This document shows positions 9,171-18,010 of a stretch of 64,000 bases of DNA, one piece after another (within the stretch, counting starts at the first letter, position 1; every line of letters begins with the position of its first letter). The stretch covers positions 4,526,001 to 4,590,000 of the forward strand of contig NZ_CP134145.1 of NCBI RefSeq assembly GCF_031583595.1, read 5' to 3'. Position numbers and translations under genes: made by a program. The stretch is from Thalassotalea psychrophila. Its GTDB lineage: Bacteria; Pseudomonadota; Gammaproteobacteria; Enterobacterales; Alteromonadaceae. The notes beneath the pieces are model-generated. The model searched no databases. It was not told the origin of the DNA and saw only the letters and a program-made list of their open reading frames with translations.

Positions 9171-10031
9171 ATGATAACAAAACGTATTTCAACTGAGAAA
9201 ATTTTAAAAAACCTCAGAACAAAAGTGGCCAACCGCCAACCTATTATGATCTCTAGTGCAGGTAGCGGTTTAGTGGCTCGTTTGTTAGAAAAATCAGGGG
9301 TTGATTGTATTAATACCTTTTCTGGAGCACGACTTCGCTCAAATGGAATGGGTACTATGTCGATGATGTGGGCAATACTCGACTCTAATAAGCAAACACT
9401 TAACTATACCCGTGAAGACATAATGCCGGCACTGCAAGGTGATGCATTTGTTTGTGCCTGCCTAAATGCTAACGATCCTTTAAAAGACATGAGAATGGTA
9501 TTGGAAGAGTGCATGCGCATGGGGGTGAATTCAGTATCAAACATTGGCCCATCTATTAGCTATGTTGACAAAGATAGTGAGATTTTTAAAGTGCTAAATA
9601 GTGCTGGAATCAACCTACAAAACGAAATTGACATGCTAATACTCGCCAAAGAAATGGGTATGGTCAGTATTGGTTTGGCCTTTACGCCAGAAGATTCTAT
9701 AGAAATTGTTGAGCAAGCTAAGCCTGATATTTTCTGTTACCACGCTGGCACAACCAAAGGTGGTATCAGTGGTTACGACAATGGCAGCACAATTGAGCAA
9801 ACGGCAACTGAAACTGAAGCAGTCTATAGTGCGGTTCGCAAACTTCACCCTGATGTAATATTAGTCGGTCACGGAGCGGCAATGGAGAACCCAAGTGATG
9901 CTCAATACATGCTCGATCATACTTCTGGTCATGGTTTTTGGACGGGGTCTTCAACCGAACGTTTACCTATTGAACGAGCTGTTACTGCTGCAGCTGATGA
10001 ATTTACCGCTCTGACATTTTCGAACAATTAA
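9171..10031 (+). CDS. PEP-hydrolase-like TIM-barrel protein (Tm-1 C-terminal domain homologue)
   Basis: 286 residues matching the TIM-barrel family labelled phosphoenolpyruvate hydrolase-like: SSAGSGLVARLLEKSGVD near the N-terminus, a glycine-rich middle (SNIGPSI), FCYHAGTTKGG and GHGFWTGSSTERLP near the C-terminus. In plants the tobamovirus-resistance protein Tm-1 carries this domain at its C-terminus, fused to the UPF0261 domain encoded by the next gene here. Exact reaction unknown. It is the second gene of the carbohydrate operon; GGA precedes ATG. Confidence 0.8.
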   Translation: MITKRISTEKILKNLRTKVANRQPIMISSAGSGLVARLLEKSGVDCINTFSGARLRSNGMGTMSMMWAILDSNKQTLNYTREDIMPALQGDAFVCACLNANDPLKDMRMVLEECMRMGVNSVSNIGPSISYVDKDSEIFKVLNSAGINLQNEIDMLILAKEMGMVSIGLAFTPEDSIEIVEQAKPDIFCYHAGTTKGGISGYDNGSTIEQTATETEAVYSAVRKLHPDVILVGHGAAMENPSDAQYMLDHTSGHGFWTGSSTERLPIERAVTAAADEFTALTFSNN

Positions 10032-10033
10032 AG

Positions 10034-10147
10034 ATGAGTAAAGGAGAACAAATCATTAATTACAAAAGCGATTTTAAACGACTGGCTGACTCTCTAGTCG
10101 CGGTCGATTTACCAACAACGAACAGAGGGCTCTGTTATGAATATTAG
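10034..10147 (+). CDS. Possible 37-residue small protein
   Basis: ATG at 10034 opens a 37-codon frame that ends 11 bases inside the next gene. It starts MSKGEQIINYKSDFK and contains RLADSLVAVDLP. It fills the otherwise unexplained 105-base gap between two operon genes, but I recognise no family and the ribosome site is poor. It could be a leader, a gene remnant or chance. Confidence 0.25.
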   Translation: MSKGEQIINYKSDFKRLADSLVAVDLPTTNRGLCYEY

Positions 10148-11393
10148 AAAAGGAAATAAGAAAATAACTTCATCACAAAAAACCGTCGTCATTTTAGCCA
10201 CAATGGATACGAAAGGTGTTGAGTGTGATTTTTTGCGTAAAGAAATTCAAAGCCTAGGATTTAATGCCTTTTTGATCGACATCAGCGTTGTAGGCGTAAC
10301 TAATATCGAAGTAAACATTTACAAAGATGAAGTTGCCTTAGAAGGCGGCAGCTCCATGGCTGCGCTGTTAGAACATCCTTCTCGTCAAGAGGGTTCTGAA
10401 GTGATGGTTAAGGGTTCCATCAAACTGATGAACCAACTTATTGCAAATCAAAAAGTCGATGCCATCGTCAGCTTAGGAGGAACACAGGGCACTAATAATG
10501 GCTGCAAGGTGATGCAAGCCTTGCCTTATGCGTTCCCCAAATTAATGGTTTCGACCATGGCCTCTGGAGACACCTCTGCATTTGTTGGCATTAAAGATAT
10601 CACCATGATGTTTTCAGTCAGCGATATATTAGGCTTAAATCCATTTTTTAGACGAATTTTATCAAACGCAGCAGGTGCAGCCTGTGGTATGGCTGAGTCC
10701 TATCAAAAAATAAAATTTGCTGAAGGAAAACCTATCGTTGGTATTTCTAATTTAGGTGTACTTACACAAGGCACAGTAAAAGCCATAGAGCTTTTCAAGC
10801 AACGCGGCTATGAATCTATCGTATTTCACGCCATTGGTTCGGGCAGTCGAGCGATGGAACAAATGATGAAAGATGGCATCATCACCGCCGTGTTTGATTA
10901 CGGTTTAGGCGACATTGCGGACGCTCTATATGACGGCGTACGCGCTGCAGATGTCGAACGTTTAACCGTAGCGGGTAAATTAGGTTTACCACAAGTGATT
11001 GTCCCCGGTGGTATCGATCATATAGGTATTTTATTAGACGAACCTAACACCGTGCCAGAAAAATACAAGAACCACCAATACAGCTACCATAACCCGGTTA
11101 TTTTTGTGCCTCGTACCAATGGTGATGAAATGATCGTCATTATGACTGAAATATCTAAACGCCTAGCCCATAGCAAAACTAAAACAGTATTCATGCTTCC
11201 AACTAAAGGCGTGAGCAGTTATTCAGCAGCTGATGGTGATTTATTCGACCCTAAAAGCGACCACGTTTTACAACTAGCAGTGAAAAAACTATTACCTAAA
11301 ACTATTGAGTTGATAGAAATGGACAACAACGCAGAAGATACGGCCTTTGTAGAAAAAGCCGTCGATACGTTAATTTCTTTAATCGAAGCATAA
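10137..11393 (+). CDS. Tm-1-like ATP-binding protein (UPF0261)
   Basis: 418 residues, typical of the UPF0261/Tm-1 N-terminal family. Seen: VVILATMDTKGVECDFLR at 18-35, SLGGTQGTNNG, VSTMASGDTSAFVG and VVPGGIDHIG. The plant homologue binds ATP, and bacterial members occur in sugar-acid catabolic operons. Paired with the TIM-barrel gene just upstream, the two reconstitute the domain set of plant Tm-1 as separate proteins. An AGAGG site precedes ATG. Reaction unknown; perhaps a ligase or transcarboxylase-type step on a branched or acid sugar. Confidence 0.85.
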   Translation: MNIRKGNKKITSSQKTVVILATMDTKGVECDFLRKEIQSLGFNAFLIDISVVGVTNIEVNIYKDEVALEGGSSMAALLEHPSRQEGSEVMVKGSIKLMNQLIANQKVDAIVSLGGTQGTNNGCKVMQALPYAFPKLMVSTMASGDTSAFVGIKDITMMFSVSDILGLNPFFRRILSNAAGAACGMAESYQKIKFAEGKPIVGISNLGVLTQGTVKAIELFKQRGYESIVFHAIGSGSRAMEQMMKDGIITAVFDYGLGDIADALYDGVRAADVERLTVAGKLGLPQVIVPGGIDHIGILLDEPNTVPEKYKNHQYSYHNPVIFVPRTNGDEMIVIMTEISKRLAHSKTKTVFMLPTKGVSSYSAADGDLFDPKSDHVLQLAVKKLLPKTIELIEMDNNAEDTAFVEKAVDTLISLIEA

Positions 11394-11426
11394 GTGGCAT
11401 TAATAAATATAGAAGACACGAACAAT

Positions 11427-13385
11427 ATGAAAAATTTATGGAATAACCAAGAGGCGAGTAAGCTTAAAACCGATTTAGATTTACGTGTTTATACCTCTCG
11501 ACTTATTGGAGCCGATACAGAAATGGTTTTACACGGTGGCGGTAATACCTCATTGAAGTCCACCACCATAGATCGTTTCGGTGAAACGAAAGAGATCATC
11601 TGGGTTAAAGCCAGCGGTTTTGACCTCGCAACCATGGGCGCCGAAGGTTACACCGCGCTGGAAATCGAAAAAGTAATACGTTTAGCTGAACTTAAAACGC
11701 TTAGTGATGAAGATATGGTTAGCGATTTAAAAGTCGCCCGTTTAAACCCAAACGCTGCTGGCGCTTCTATTGAAGCTATCGTACATGCACTCATTCCGTT
11801 TAAATATGTTGATCATACTCATGCCAACGCCGTATTAACTATCTCTAATTCACCAAACGGATTAACACAATTAAAAAATATTTACGGTGATGATGTTCTA
11901 TTTTTACCGTATATAAAACCAGGATTCGACTTAGCTCTGCAATTTCAAACAGCAATCAACAATGGTGAACTAAAGGGAAAAAATTCCGTTATATTAGAGC
12001 ACCACGGCGTTTTCACATTTTCTGACGATGCTAAAACGAGCTACGATAATATGGTGAATGCCGTTGAGATTGCTGAATCGTTTTTGTTGGAACAGTATGG
12101 CGAGTCAAAATTTTCAGACTTACCTGACATTGACCCCGTATCTGTTGCTGAATATCGAAAGGCAGCATCTGATCTTGCAGGTCAAGCACTTCTTTCGAGA
12201 CTAGTACCTAGTATTGCCGCGGATAAAACCAAGCGAATTACCCAATTGTTGCGAAATGGAACGCTCACTCCTGAACATGTTTTGCATAACAAACCTTTCC
12301 CTGCTTTATTGCAAGGTGAAAACGCTAATGCGGATATGAAGGCATTTGAAGCAGAATATCAAGCCTACTTTCAACGTGCTAACGATAGCTCATTGCAAAT
12401 GCTAAAACCTCATCCGCATTGGGCCGTTTTCGAAAGTGGTCAATGTCGTAGTTTCGGTATTAATTTAAAGCGCGCAACAATATCAGCAGATGTGGCCGAA
12501 GCGACATTACAGGCATTGCAGTACGCCGATAAACTTGGCGGCTGGCAAGGTTTAACTGAACAAGATTTACGGGATATTGAATATTGGACACTTGAACAAG
12601 CGAAATTAAAATCTCAAAAGGCAGGCCCAGAACTCACAGGTAAAATCGCGGTTGTTAGTGGTGCAGCTGCTGGTATTGGTTTGGCATGTGCAAAAGCGTT
12701 GTATAAAAAAGGCGCTGTAGTTATTGGGCTCGATATCAACCCAGAAATTTTAAACGAGATGAACAAAGCCGGCTTCGAAGGAAAAGTATTAAATTTGACT
12801 GATGAAAGCGCCATAAAAATAGCACTTGCTGAAGTTGTGAATCAATACGGTGGCATCGACATTTTAGTGTCAAATGCAGGGATTTTTCGAACAGGAAAAA
12901 ACATCGAACATCTTGATGATGACAACTGGGACAGTACTTTAGCGGTTAACTTGACCTCTCATCGCCTGTTATTAAAACAAGCCATTCCATTTTTGAGACA
13001 CGGTGTAAACCCTTCGGTTGTTTTTATGGGTTCAAGAAATGTACCTGCACCCGGTGCTGGGGCTGCGGCATATTCAGTTTCTAAAGCAGGGCTCACCCAA
13101 CTGATGCGAGTTGCCGCGCTGGAACTGGTAAAAGATGGTATTACTGTAAACGCTATTCACCCTGATGCAGTTTTCGATACCAAGCTTTGGACTCAGGAAG
13201 CTTTAGATAAGTCTGCCAAGCGTTATGGCATCACTGTTGAAGAATATAAAAGGCGAAACCTATTGAGTGCTGAAATAACTTCACACGATATAGCGTTGGC
13301 TGTCACTGCATTCGTTGACGGAACTTTATCAAAAAGCACAGGCGTTCAACTGAGTGTTGATGGTGGTAACGAACGGGTTATTTAG
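11427..13385 (+). CDS. Bifunctional class II aldolase / short-chain dehydrogenase
   Basis: About 652 residues from ATG 11427. A GTG at 11394 would add 11 residues and sit directly on the previous stop; residue numbers below count from that GTG. The N-terminal half (about 20-230) is a class II aldolase/adducin domain with HGGGNTS, HALIPFKYVDHTHANAV and LEHHGVFTF, whose histidines bind the catalytic metal. The C-terminal part (about 405-660) is an SDR with SGAAAGIGLACA, NAGIF and the YSVSK catalytic motif (Tyr560, Lys564). Such fusions are known for rhamnulose- or fuculose-type sugar breakdown. Here it probably oxidises and cleaves a deoxy- or acid sugar made by the neighbouring enzymes. Confidence 0.88.
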   Translation: MKNLWNNQEASKLKTDLDLRVYTSRLIGADTEMVLHGGGNTSLKSTTIDRFGETKEIIWVKASGFDLATMGAEGYTALEIEKVIRLAELKTLSDEDMVSDLKVARLNPNAAGASIEAIVHALIPFKYVDHTHANAVLTISNSPNGLTQLKNIYGDDVLFLPYIKPGFDLALQFQTAINNGELKGKNSVILEHHGVFTFSDDAKTSYDNMVNAVEIAESFLLEQYGESKFSDLPDIDPVSVAEYRKAASDLAGQALLSRLVPSIAADKTKRITQLLRNGTLTPEHVLHNKPFPALLQGENANADMKAFEAEYQAYFQRANDSSLQMLKPHPHWAVFESGQCRSFGINLKRATISADVAEATLQALQYADKLGGWQGLTEQDLRDIEYWTLEQAKLKSQKAGPELTGKIAVVSGAAAGIGLACAKALYKKGAVVIGLDINPEILNEMNKAGFEGKVLNLTDESAIKIALAEVVNQYGGIDILVSNAGIFRTGKNIEHLDDDNWDSTLAVNLTSHRLLLKQAIPFLRHGVNPSVVFMGSRNVPAPGAGAAAYSVSKAGLTQLMRVAALELVKDGITVNAIHPDAVFDTKLWTQEALDKSAKRYGITVEEYKRRNLLSAEITSHDIALAVTAFVDGTLSKSTGVQLSVDGGNERVI

Positions 13386-13419
13386 TGTGCATTGGGCACT
13401 GATGAGGATAGATAATAAT

Positions 13420-14571
13420 ATGGCATTTCGAAAAGTTAAAATGGGTATGGTTGGCGGCGGACAAGGGGCGTTTATTGGCGAGGTACACCGTCTGGCTGCA
13501 GCATTAGATAATCAGGTTGAACTAGTCTGTGGTGCCTTTAGTAGTGATTATGAAAATACGAAAACAACAGGGGCGGCACTTGGCCTGAGTGAAGAGCGCC
13601 TGTATACATCCTATAAAGAAATGATGGTTGCAGAATCAAAATTACCTGCAAATGAAAGGATGGATTTTGTCTCCATAGTAACGCCAAATCATCTGCATTA
13701 CCCTGTCGCTGTCGCAGCTTTAGAAGCAGGTTTTCATGTATTAAGTGATAAACCCGCAACGGCTACTTCAGATGAAGCACGCCAACTTGATGCCATTGTA
13801 GAAAGTACTGGTTTGTTGTTTGGCCTTACCCACACCTATCTAGGTTACCCGATGATTTGGCAAGCACGTCACCTAGTTCAGACAGGTGCCCTAGGTAAAG
13901 TTCGTAAAGTATATGTGGAATATCCACAAGGCTGGCTTTCAAAGGATGAAGAAAGCGGAGGAAGTAAGCAGGCGGCATGGCGAACAGACCCAGCCAAGTC
14001 AGGCATTAGTGGATGCATGGGTGATATTGGCACTCATGCCCATAATATGGCTGAGTTTGTTTCTTGTGAAAAAGTGACCGAGCTTTGTTCTGAATTAAGT
14101 ACTTTCGTAAAAGGGCGTCGTCTAGATGATGATGGTGCAGCGTTATTACGTTTTGAAAATGGCGCAACAGGCGTGCTTATGGCAAGCCAAGTATGCGCGG
14201 GAGAAGAAAATAACCTCAAAGTACGAGTTTACGGTGAAAAAGGCGGACTTGAATGGCAACAAGAAGACGAAAACTCCTTAGTTGTTAAATGGTTAGAACA
14301 ACCTAAGCAAACTTATAAAGCAGGGGCAGGAAACATTGGTCTTTGTGACATTGCGAGTAACATGTGCCGTACGCCAGGCGGTCACCCTGAAGGTTATCTG
14401 GAGGCTTTTGCAAATCTCTACCGTAACTTTGCCAAAGCAATTACTGCTGGAGAAAGCAAACAGGCGACAGGCGTACCGGGGATAAAGGACGGTGTTAGAG
14501 GCATGGCCTTTGTCGATGCGATTGTTGAAAGTTCAAGTGCAGATAGTGTTTGGACAAAAATTAAAATTTGA
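13420..14571 (+). CDS. Gfo/Idh/MocA-family sugar dehydrogenase
   Basis: 383 residues from ATG 13420, preceded by GAGGA. The longer frame from 13354 would overlap the aldolase gene and adds an unlikely N-terminus. Rossmann motif GGGQGAFIGEVHR, TPNHLHYPVA and the conserved lysine in SDKPATATSDEA identify the family; GDIGTHAHN carries the catalytic His region. It uses NAD(P) to oxidise or reduce a sugar or inositol. It is followed by an isomerase/epimerase, a very common pairing in sugar catabolic operons. Confidence 0.9.
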   Translation: MAFRKVKMGMVGGGQGAFIGEVHRLAAALDNQVELVCGAFSSDYENTKTTGAALGLSEERLYTSYKEMMVAESKLPANERMDFVSIVTPNHLHYPVAVAALEAGFHVLSDKPATATSDEARQLDAIVESTGLLFGLTHTYLGYPMIWQARHLVQTGALGKVRKVYVEYPQGWLSKDEESGGSKQAAWRTDPAKSGISGCMGDIGTHAHNMAEFVSCEKVTELCSELSTFVKGRRLDDDGAALLRFENGATGVLMASQVCAGEENNLKVRVYGEKGGLEWQQEDENSLVVKWLEQPKQTYKAGAGNIGLCDIASNMCRTPGGHPEGYLEAFANLYRNFAKAITAGESKQATGVPGIKDGVRGMAFVDAIVESSSADSVWTKIKI

Positions 14572-14590
14572 AATTATTAGAGGATAATCT

Positions 14591-15643
14591 ATGAAACAGA
14601 TTAAAGGGCCTGCACTTTTTCTGGCACAATTTTTACAAGATTCAGCACCATTTAATACTTTAGAAAACCTTACAAAATGGGCTGCATCTATTGGATATAA
14701 AGGAGTGCAATTACCAACCGCACCCCATATATTTGATCTGGACATTGCTGCTGGAAGTCAAGATTATTGTGATGAACGTAAAGGCATTTGTGCTGAAGCT
14801 GGTGTTGAAATCACAGAGCTTTCTACTCACTTACAAGGGCAATTAGTAGCCGTTCATCCTGCTTATGATAAATCCTTCGATAATTTCGCGCCAGCCCATT
14901 TGCACGGCAAACCTGCTGATCGTACTGAATGGGCTAAAGACCAACTCATTAAAGCGGCTCAAGCAAGTGAGCGACTAGGTCTAAAGGCTCATGTGACCTT
15001 CTCTGGCGCGTTATTGTGGCAAACAATGTACCCGTGGCCTCAACGACCTCCAGGGTTAGTAGAGCAAGGTTTTGAGGAACTAGCAAAGCGGTGGTTGCCT
15101 ATTTTAAATGCATTTCAAGATTCAGGTGTTGACCTGTGTTATGAGATCCATCCCGGTGAAGATCTCCACGACGGAATAACCTTTGAACGGTTTTTAGAAG
15201 CGACAGGCAATCATGAACGCTGTCATATTTTATATGACCCAAGCCATTATATTTTACAGCAATTGGACTACCTTCAATTTATCGATATCTATCATGAACG
15301 CATAAAAATGTTTCATGTTAAGGATGCTGAGTTTATTCCCAATGGGCGTTCAGGTGTTTATGGTGGGTATCAAGATTGGATTGATCGCCCAGGTCGTTTC
15401 CGCTCATTGGGAGATGGTCAGATAGATTTTAAATCAATCTTTAGCAAGCTTACACATTATGGTTTTGACGGCTGGGCTGTTGTTGAATGGGAATGCTGTA
15501 TGAAGCACCCTGAAGACGGCGCACGTGAAGGGGCTGAATTTGTGAATAATCATATTATTCGCCCTAGTGAATATGCGTTCGATGATTTTGCCAGTAGCGG
15601 GACAGACAAAGAAACTAACAAGATAATTCTTGGTTTAAAATAA
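14591..15643 (+). CDS. Sugar phosphate isomerase/epimerase (AP-endonuclease-2-like TIM barrel)
   Basis: 350 residues of the xylose-isomerase-like TIM barrel superfamily. Metal ligands are suggested by CYEIHPGEDLHDG (Glu, His), YDPSHYILQ (Asp, His), MFHVKDAEF (His, Asp) and the late VVEWECC (Glu). Start is marked by AGAGGA. It lies 19 bases after the Gfo/Idh dehydrogenase and likely acts with it. Substrate not determinable. Confidence 0.88.
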   Translation: MKQIKGPALFLAQFLQDSAPFNTLENLTKWAASIGYKGVQLPTAPHIFDLDIAAGSQDYCDERKGICAEAGVEITELSTHLQGQLVAVHPAYDKSFDNFAPAHLHGKPADRTEWAKDQLIKAAQASERLGLKAHVTFSGALLWQTMYPWPQRPPGLVEQGFEELAKRWLPILNAFQDSGVDLCYEIHPGEDLHDGITFERFLEATGNHERCHILYDPSHYILQQLDYLQFIDIYHERIKMFHVKDAEFIPNGRSGVYGGYQDWIDRPGRFRSLGDGQIDFKSIFSKLTHYGFDGWAVVEWECCMKHPEDGAREGAEFVNNHIIRPSEYAFDDFASSGTDKETNKIILGLK

Positions 15644-15673
15644 CCTATAACAATTAAAATAGAGGAAGTTGAA

Positions 15674-16897
15674 ATGACAACAAATAATAGACTTTTTTAT
15701 GGCAGTTGCTTTGCTCTTATTACTACAGCGTTATCGTTTAGTATTAGAGCGGGTATATTGACACAACTGGGAACAGAACTTAGTTTAAGCGCCAGCCAAT
15801 TGGGTTTTATTAATTCAATGTGGTTTTTAGGATTTCCTATATCAATGGTTGTAGGCGGTCTCATTTATCATAAGGTTGGCGGTAAGGTGATCATGCAATT
15901 TGCACTTTTTGCTCATGCTTTTGGTATTCTGCTAACTATATATTCAGGAAGCTATGAAGGTTTACTTATTTCCACTCTTTTAATTGGATTAGGAAATGGA
16001 TGTACAGAAGCAGCATGTAATCCTATGATTGCTGATACATATTCAGGTGACGAGATGAGCAGCAAGATGAATCGTTTCCATATGTGGTTCCCTGGTGGTA
16101 TCGTCATTGGTGCTCTCATTTCCAAGTTTATGACTGATGCAGCTATGGGCTGGCAGTCACAGATTTGGGTTATCATGATTCCTACCGTTATTTATGCATG
16201 GTTGTTTTTTGGACAATCATGGCCAAAAGCTAAAGAAGTAAAAGCTTCAAATATCGGTAATAATTTTTCGGCAATGATTTCTCCCCTATTCATTTTCATG
16301 TTTTTTTGCATGGCACTAACCGCTATTTCAGAGTTCGGGCCTCAGCAGTGGGTAGGTGTAATACTTGCAAAAAGCGGAGCACATCCAATGCTTATATTAG
16401 CACTGGTTACAGGTTTAATGGCTGTAGCCCGTTACTTTGGTGGTTCAGTTGTAGCTAAATTTGATATTACGGGTGTATTACTCGGTTCAGCAATTCTGAC
16501 AACTATCGGTGTTTTTCTGTTCTCAACACAGACTGGTGGAATGGCATATGTTGCCGCGATTTTCTTTGCACTTGGGGTCGCTTATTTCTGGCCCAACATG
16601 ATTGGATTTATCGCCAAATATATTCCCGCTAGTGGAGCTTTAGGGATGTCCGTAGTAGGCGCAGTTGGCATGTTTTCAACTTCCATTTTCCAACCTATTA
16701 TAGGATCATGGATTGATTCTGACAAAGCGGCGGCTAAAGCTCAGGGATTAACAGGTGACGAGCTCGAATTATTTGCAGGCCAAGCTACTCTTGGAACCAT
16801 GGTAATATTTCCAGCTATCCTCATCATTGCTTTCACAGTTCTCTTTTTCTGGATGAAATCTAAGAAAACTACTGTGTCTGTTGAGGCTACAGCATAA
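15674..16897 (+). CDS. MFS sugar transporter
   Basis: 407 residues with about 12 membrane segments. Early SQLGFINSMWFLGFPISMVVGG, a conserved GNGCTEAACNPMIAD in TM4, and RFHMWFPGGIVIG in TM5 resemble sugar-porting MFS proteins of the FucP-like side of the superfamily. AGAGGA precedes ATG. As last gene of the operon it presumably brings the sugar into the cytoplasm after passage through the TonB receptor at 18011. Unlike the MFS proteins at 1000 and 50792, it lacks their shared SRGKA-GLQG block. Confidence 0.85.
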   Translation: MTTNNRLFYGSCFALITTALSFSIRAGILTQLGTELSLSASQLGFINSMWFLGFPISMVVGGLIYHKVGGKVIMQFALFAHAFGILLTIYSGSYEGLLISTLLIGLGNGCTEAACNPMIADTYSGDEMSSKMNRFHMWFPGGIVIGALISKFMTDAAMGWQSQIWVIMIPTVIYAWLFFGQSWPKAKEVKASNIGNNFSAMISPLFIFMFFCMALTAISEFGPQQWVGVILAKSGAHPMLILALVTGLMAVARYFGGSVVAKFDITGVLLGSAILTTIGVFLFSTQTGGMAYVAAIFFALGVAYFWPNMIGFIAKYIPASGALGMSVVGAVGMFSTSIFQPIIGSWIDSDKAAAKAQGLTGDELELFAGQATLGTMVIFPAILIIAFTVLFFWMKSKKTTVSVEATA

Positions 16898-16928
16898 TTA
16901 AGTTTTAATTAATTTAAATGTCGATATT

Positions 16929-17016
16929 TAAAGGGGGGGGGTTAATACTCCCTTTTTTGTTTCCCTTCGAGTTTTTTACGACCAAAATATTTAATGCCCA
17001 TCATTCATGATGGGCA
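16929..17016. terminator. Terminators between convergent MFS and PhyH genes
   Basis: Two signals. A G-run (nine G at 16933-16941) pairs imperfectly with CCC before six T, ending about 16958 on the plus strand. A better stem follows at 16995-17016, TGCCCATCA with loop TTCA and TGATGGGCA, with a T-rich flank on the plus strand. Confidence 0.65.
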
Positions 17017-17063
17017 CTTTGTTTTCTATAACCTTACTAAATCTCAAATGAGCACCAGGCTAA

Positions 17064-17909
17064 CTACCTGATAAATTCATTCCAATTGACTTTGTCATTG
17101 TGCGAGTGAGTAAACCCTGCTCCACGTTCTTGCTTTATGGTTTCACTATCTCGAAATGCCATCACATAGGTTTTTCGCCAATCGTCTGAAAGGTTACCTG
17201 ATGAACCATGAATAATACGCTCGTCGTGTACGGTAACACTGCCACGAGTTACAGGTAAATGCTGTATTTTATCGCCAGTTTCGTTATGAATAACTAACAG
17301 ATGTGAATCATCACGACTCACCGCATTAGTTTTTCCTATATTATCAATATTGCGATAGGGCTTTGGTACATGTTTGCGTAATTCAGGCTCTTTGTTAGAG
17401 CCTGAAATCACTTGTAAACAGCCATTTTCTAATGTCGATGGTGTAATAGCTAATGAAAAAGTTGCTGTCCAAGTGTTGGCGGTTTTAGGCCAATAACCCA
17501 AGTCTTGGTGCATAGCAAACTCAGCGCCGCTCTTATTCGGTTTTTTAGCGAGGAATTGCTCGTAATCTAAAAGAGCTTTACCTCGTGTGTATAGCTGATC
17601 CGTGATGTTTTGCGCTACACGGTGAAATATGTTGTTAGCTAGCTCTGGGCAATATTTGGAAGGCAGCATGGCATTGACTAACTGAAATTCTTCAATTGGA
17701 GTGCCATAAGGTTGAGACATGTCACAAAAATCACGTGCCATACGGTGACTTTCGTTACCTGCGACAAAGTGATCAAACCATTGTTCGATAAACGCTATCT
17801 CATCATTGGAAATGACGTCAGGTAACACAACATAACCTTTTTCAGCGTATTGGATAATGTCTTCGTTGGTTAGGCTATATTGTTCGCCGTTTCGTTGGTG
17901 AAATGTCAT
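17064..17909 (-). CDS. Phytanoyl-CoA dioxygenase (PhyH)-family Fe(II)/2-oxoglutarate oxygenase
   Basis: 281 residues. The iron-binding HxD appears in MHQDLGYWP, and the distal His in HDERIIHGSSGN, followed by an Arg (WRKTYVMAF) for 2-oxoglutarate. ENGCLQVISGS is typical of the family. It hydroxylates small molecules, often acids, ethers or phosphonates, in the cytoplasm. It is transcribed like the TonB receptor gene upstream, but a clear terminator separates them, so it likely has its own promoter at 17910-17948. Substrate unknown. Confidence 0.87.
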   Translation of the reverse strand: MTFHQRNGEQYSLTNEDIIQYAEKGYVVLPDVISNDEIAFIEQWFDHFVAGNESHRMARDFCDMSQPYGTPIEEFQLVNAMLPSKYCPELANNIFHRVAQNITDQLYTRGKALLDYEQFLAKKPNKSGAEFAMHQDLGYWPKTANTWTATFSLAITPSTLENGCLQVISGSNKEPELRKHVPKPYRNIDNIGKTNAVSRDDSHLLVIHNETGDKIQHLPVTRGSVTVHDERIIHGSSGNLSDDWRKTYVMAFRDSETIKQERGAGFTHSHNDKVNWNEFIR

Positions 17910-17940
17910 ATTAACCTCTTATTGTTACTATAATCATATA

Positions 17941-17977
17941 AATAAAAAACGCTGAGTTCATTGACTGAGCTCAGCGT
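17941..17977 (-). terminator. Terminator of the 18011 TonB receptor
   Basis: Stem ACGCTGAG / CTCAGCGT with a 13-base loop. On the minus strand it is followed by six T. It lies 33 bases beyond the receptor stop. Confidence 0.85.
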
Positions 17978-18010
17978 ATATTTGGTATTAGTAATTAAAT
18001 AACTCAGTAA

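Noticed and set aside
16933..16941. Nine-G tract as a phase-variation switch
   Set aside because: It lies after the MFS stop codon in a terminator region and cannot shift a reading frame or change promoter spacing of a known gene.
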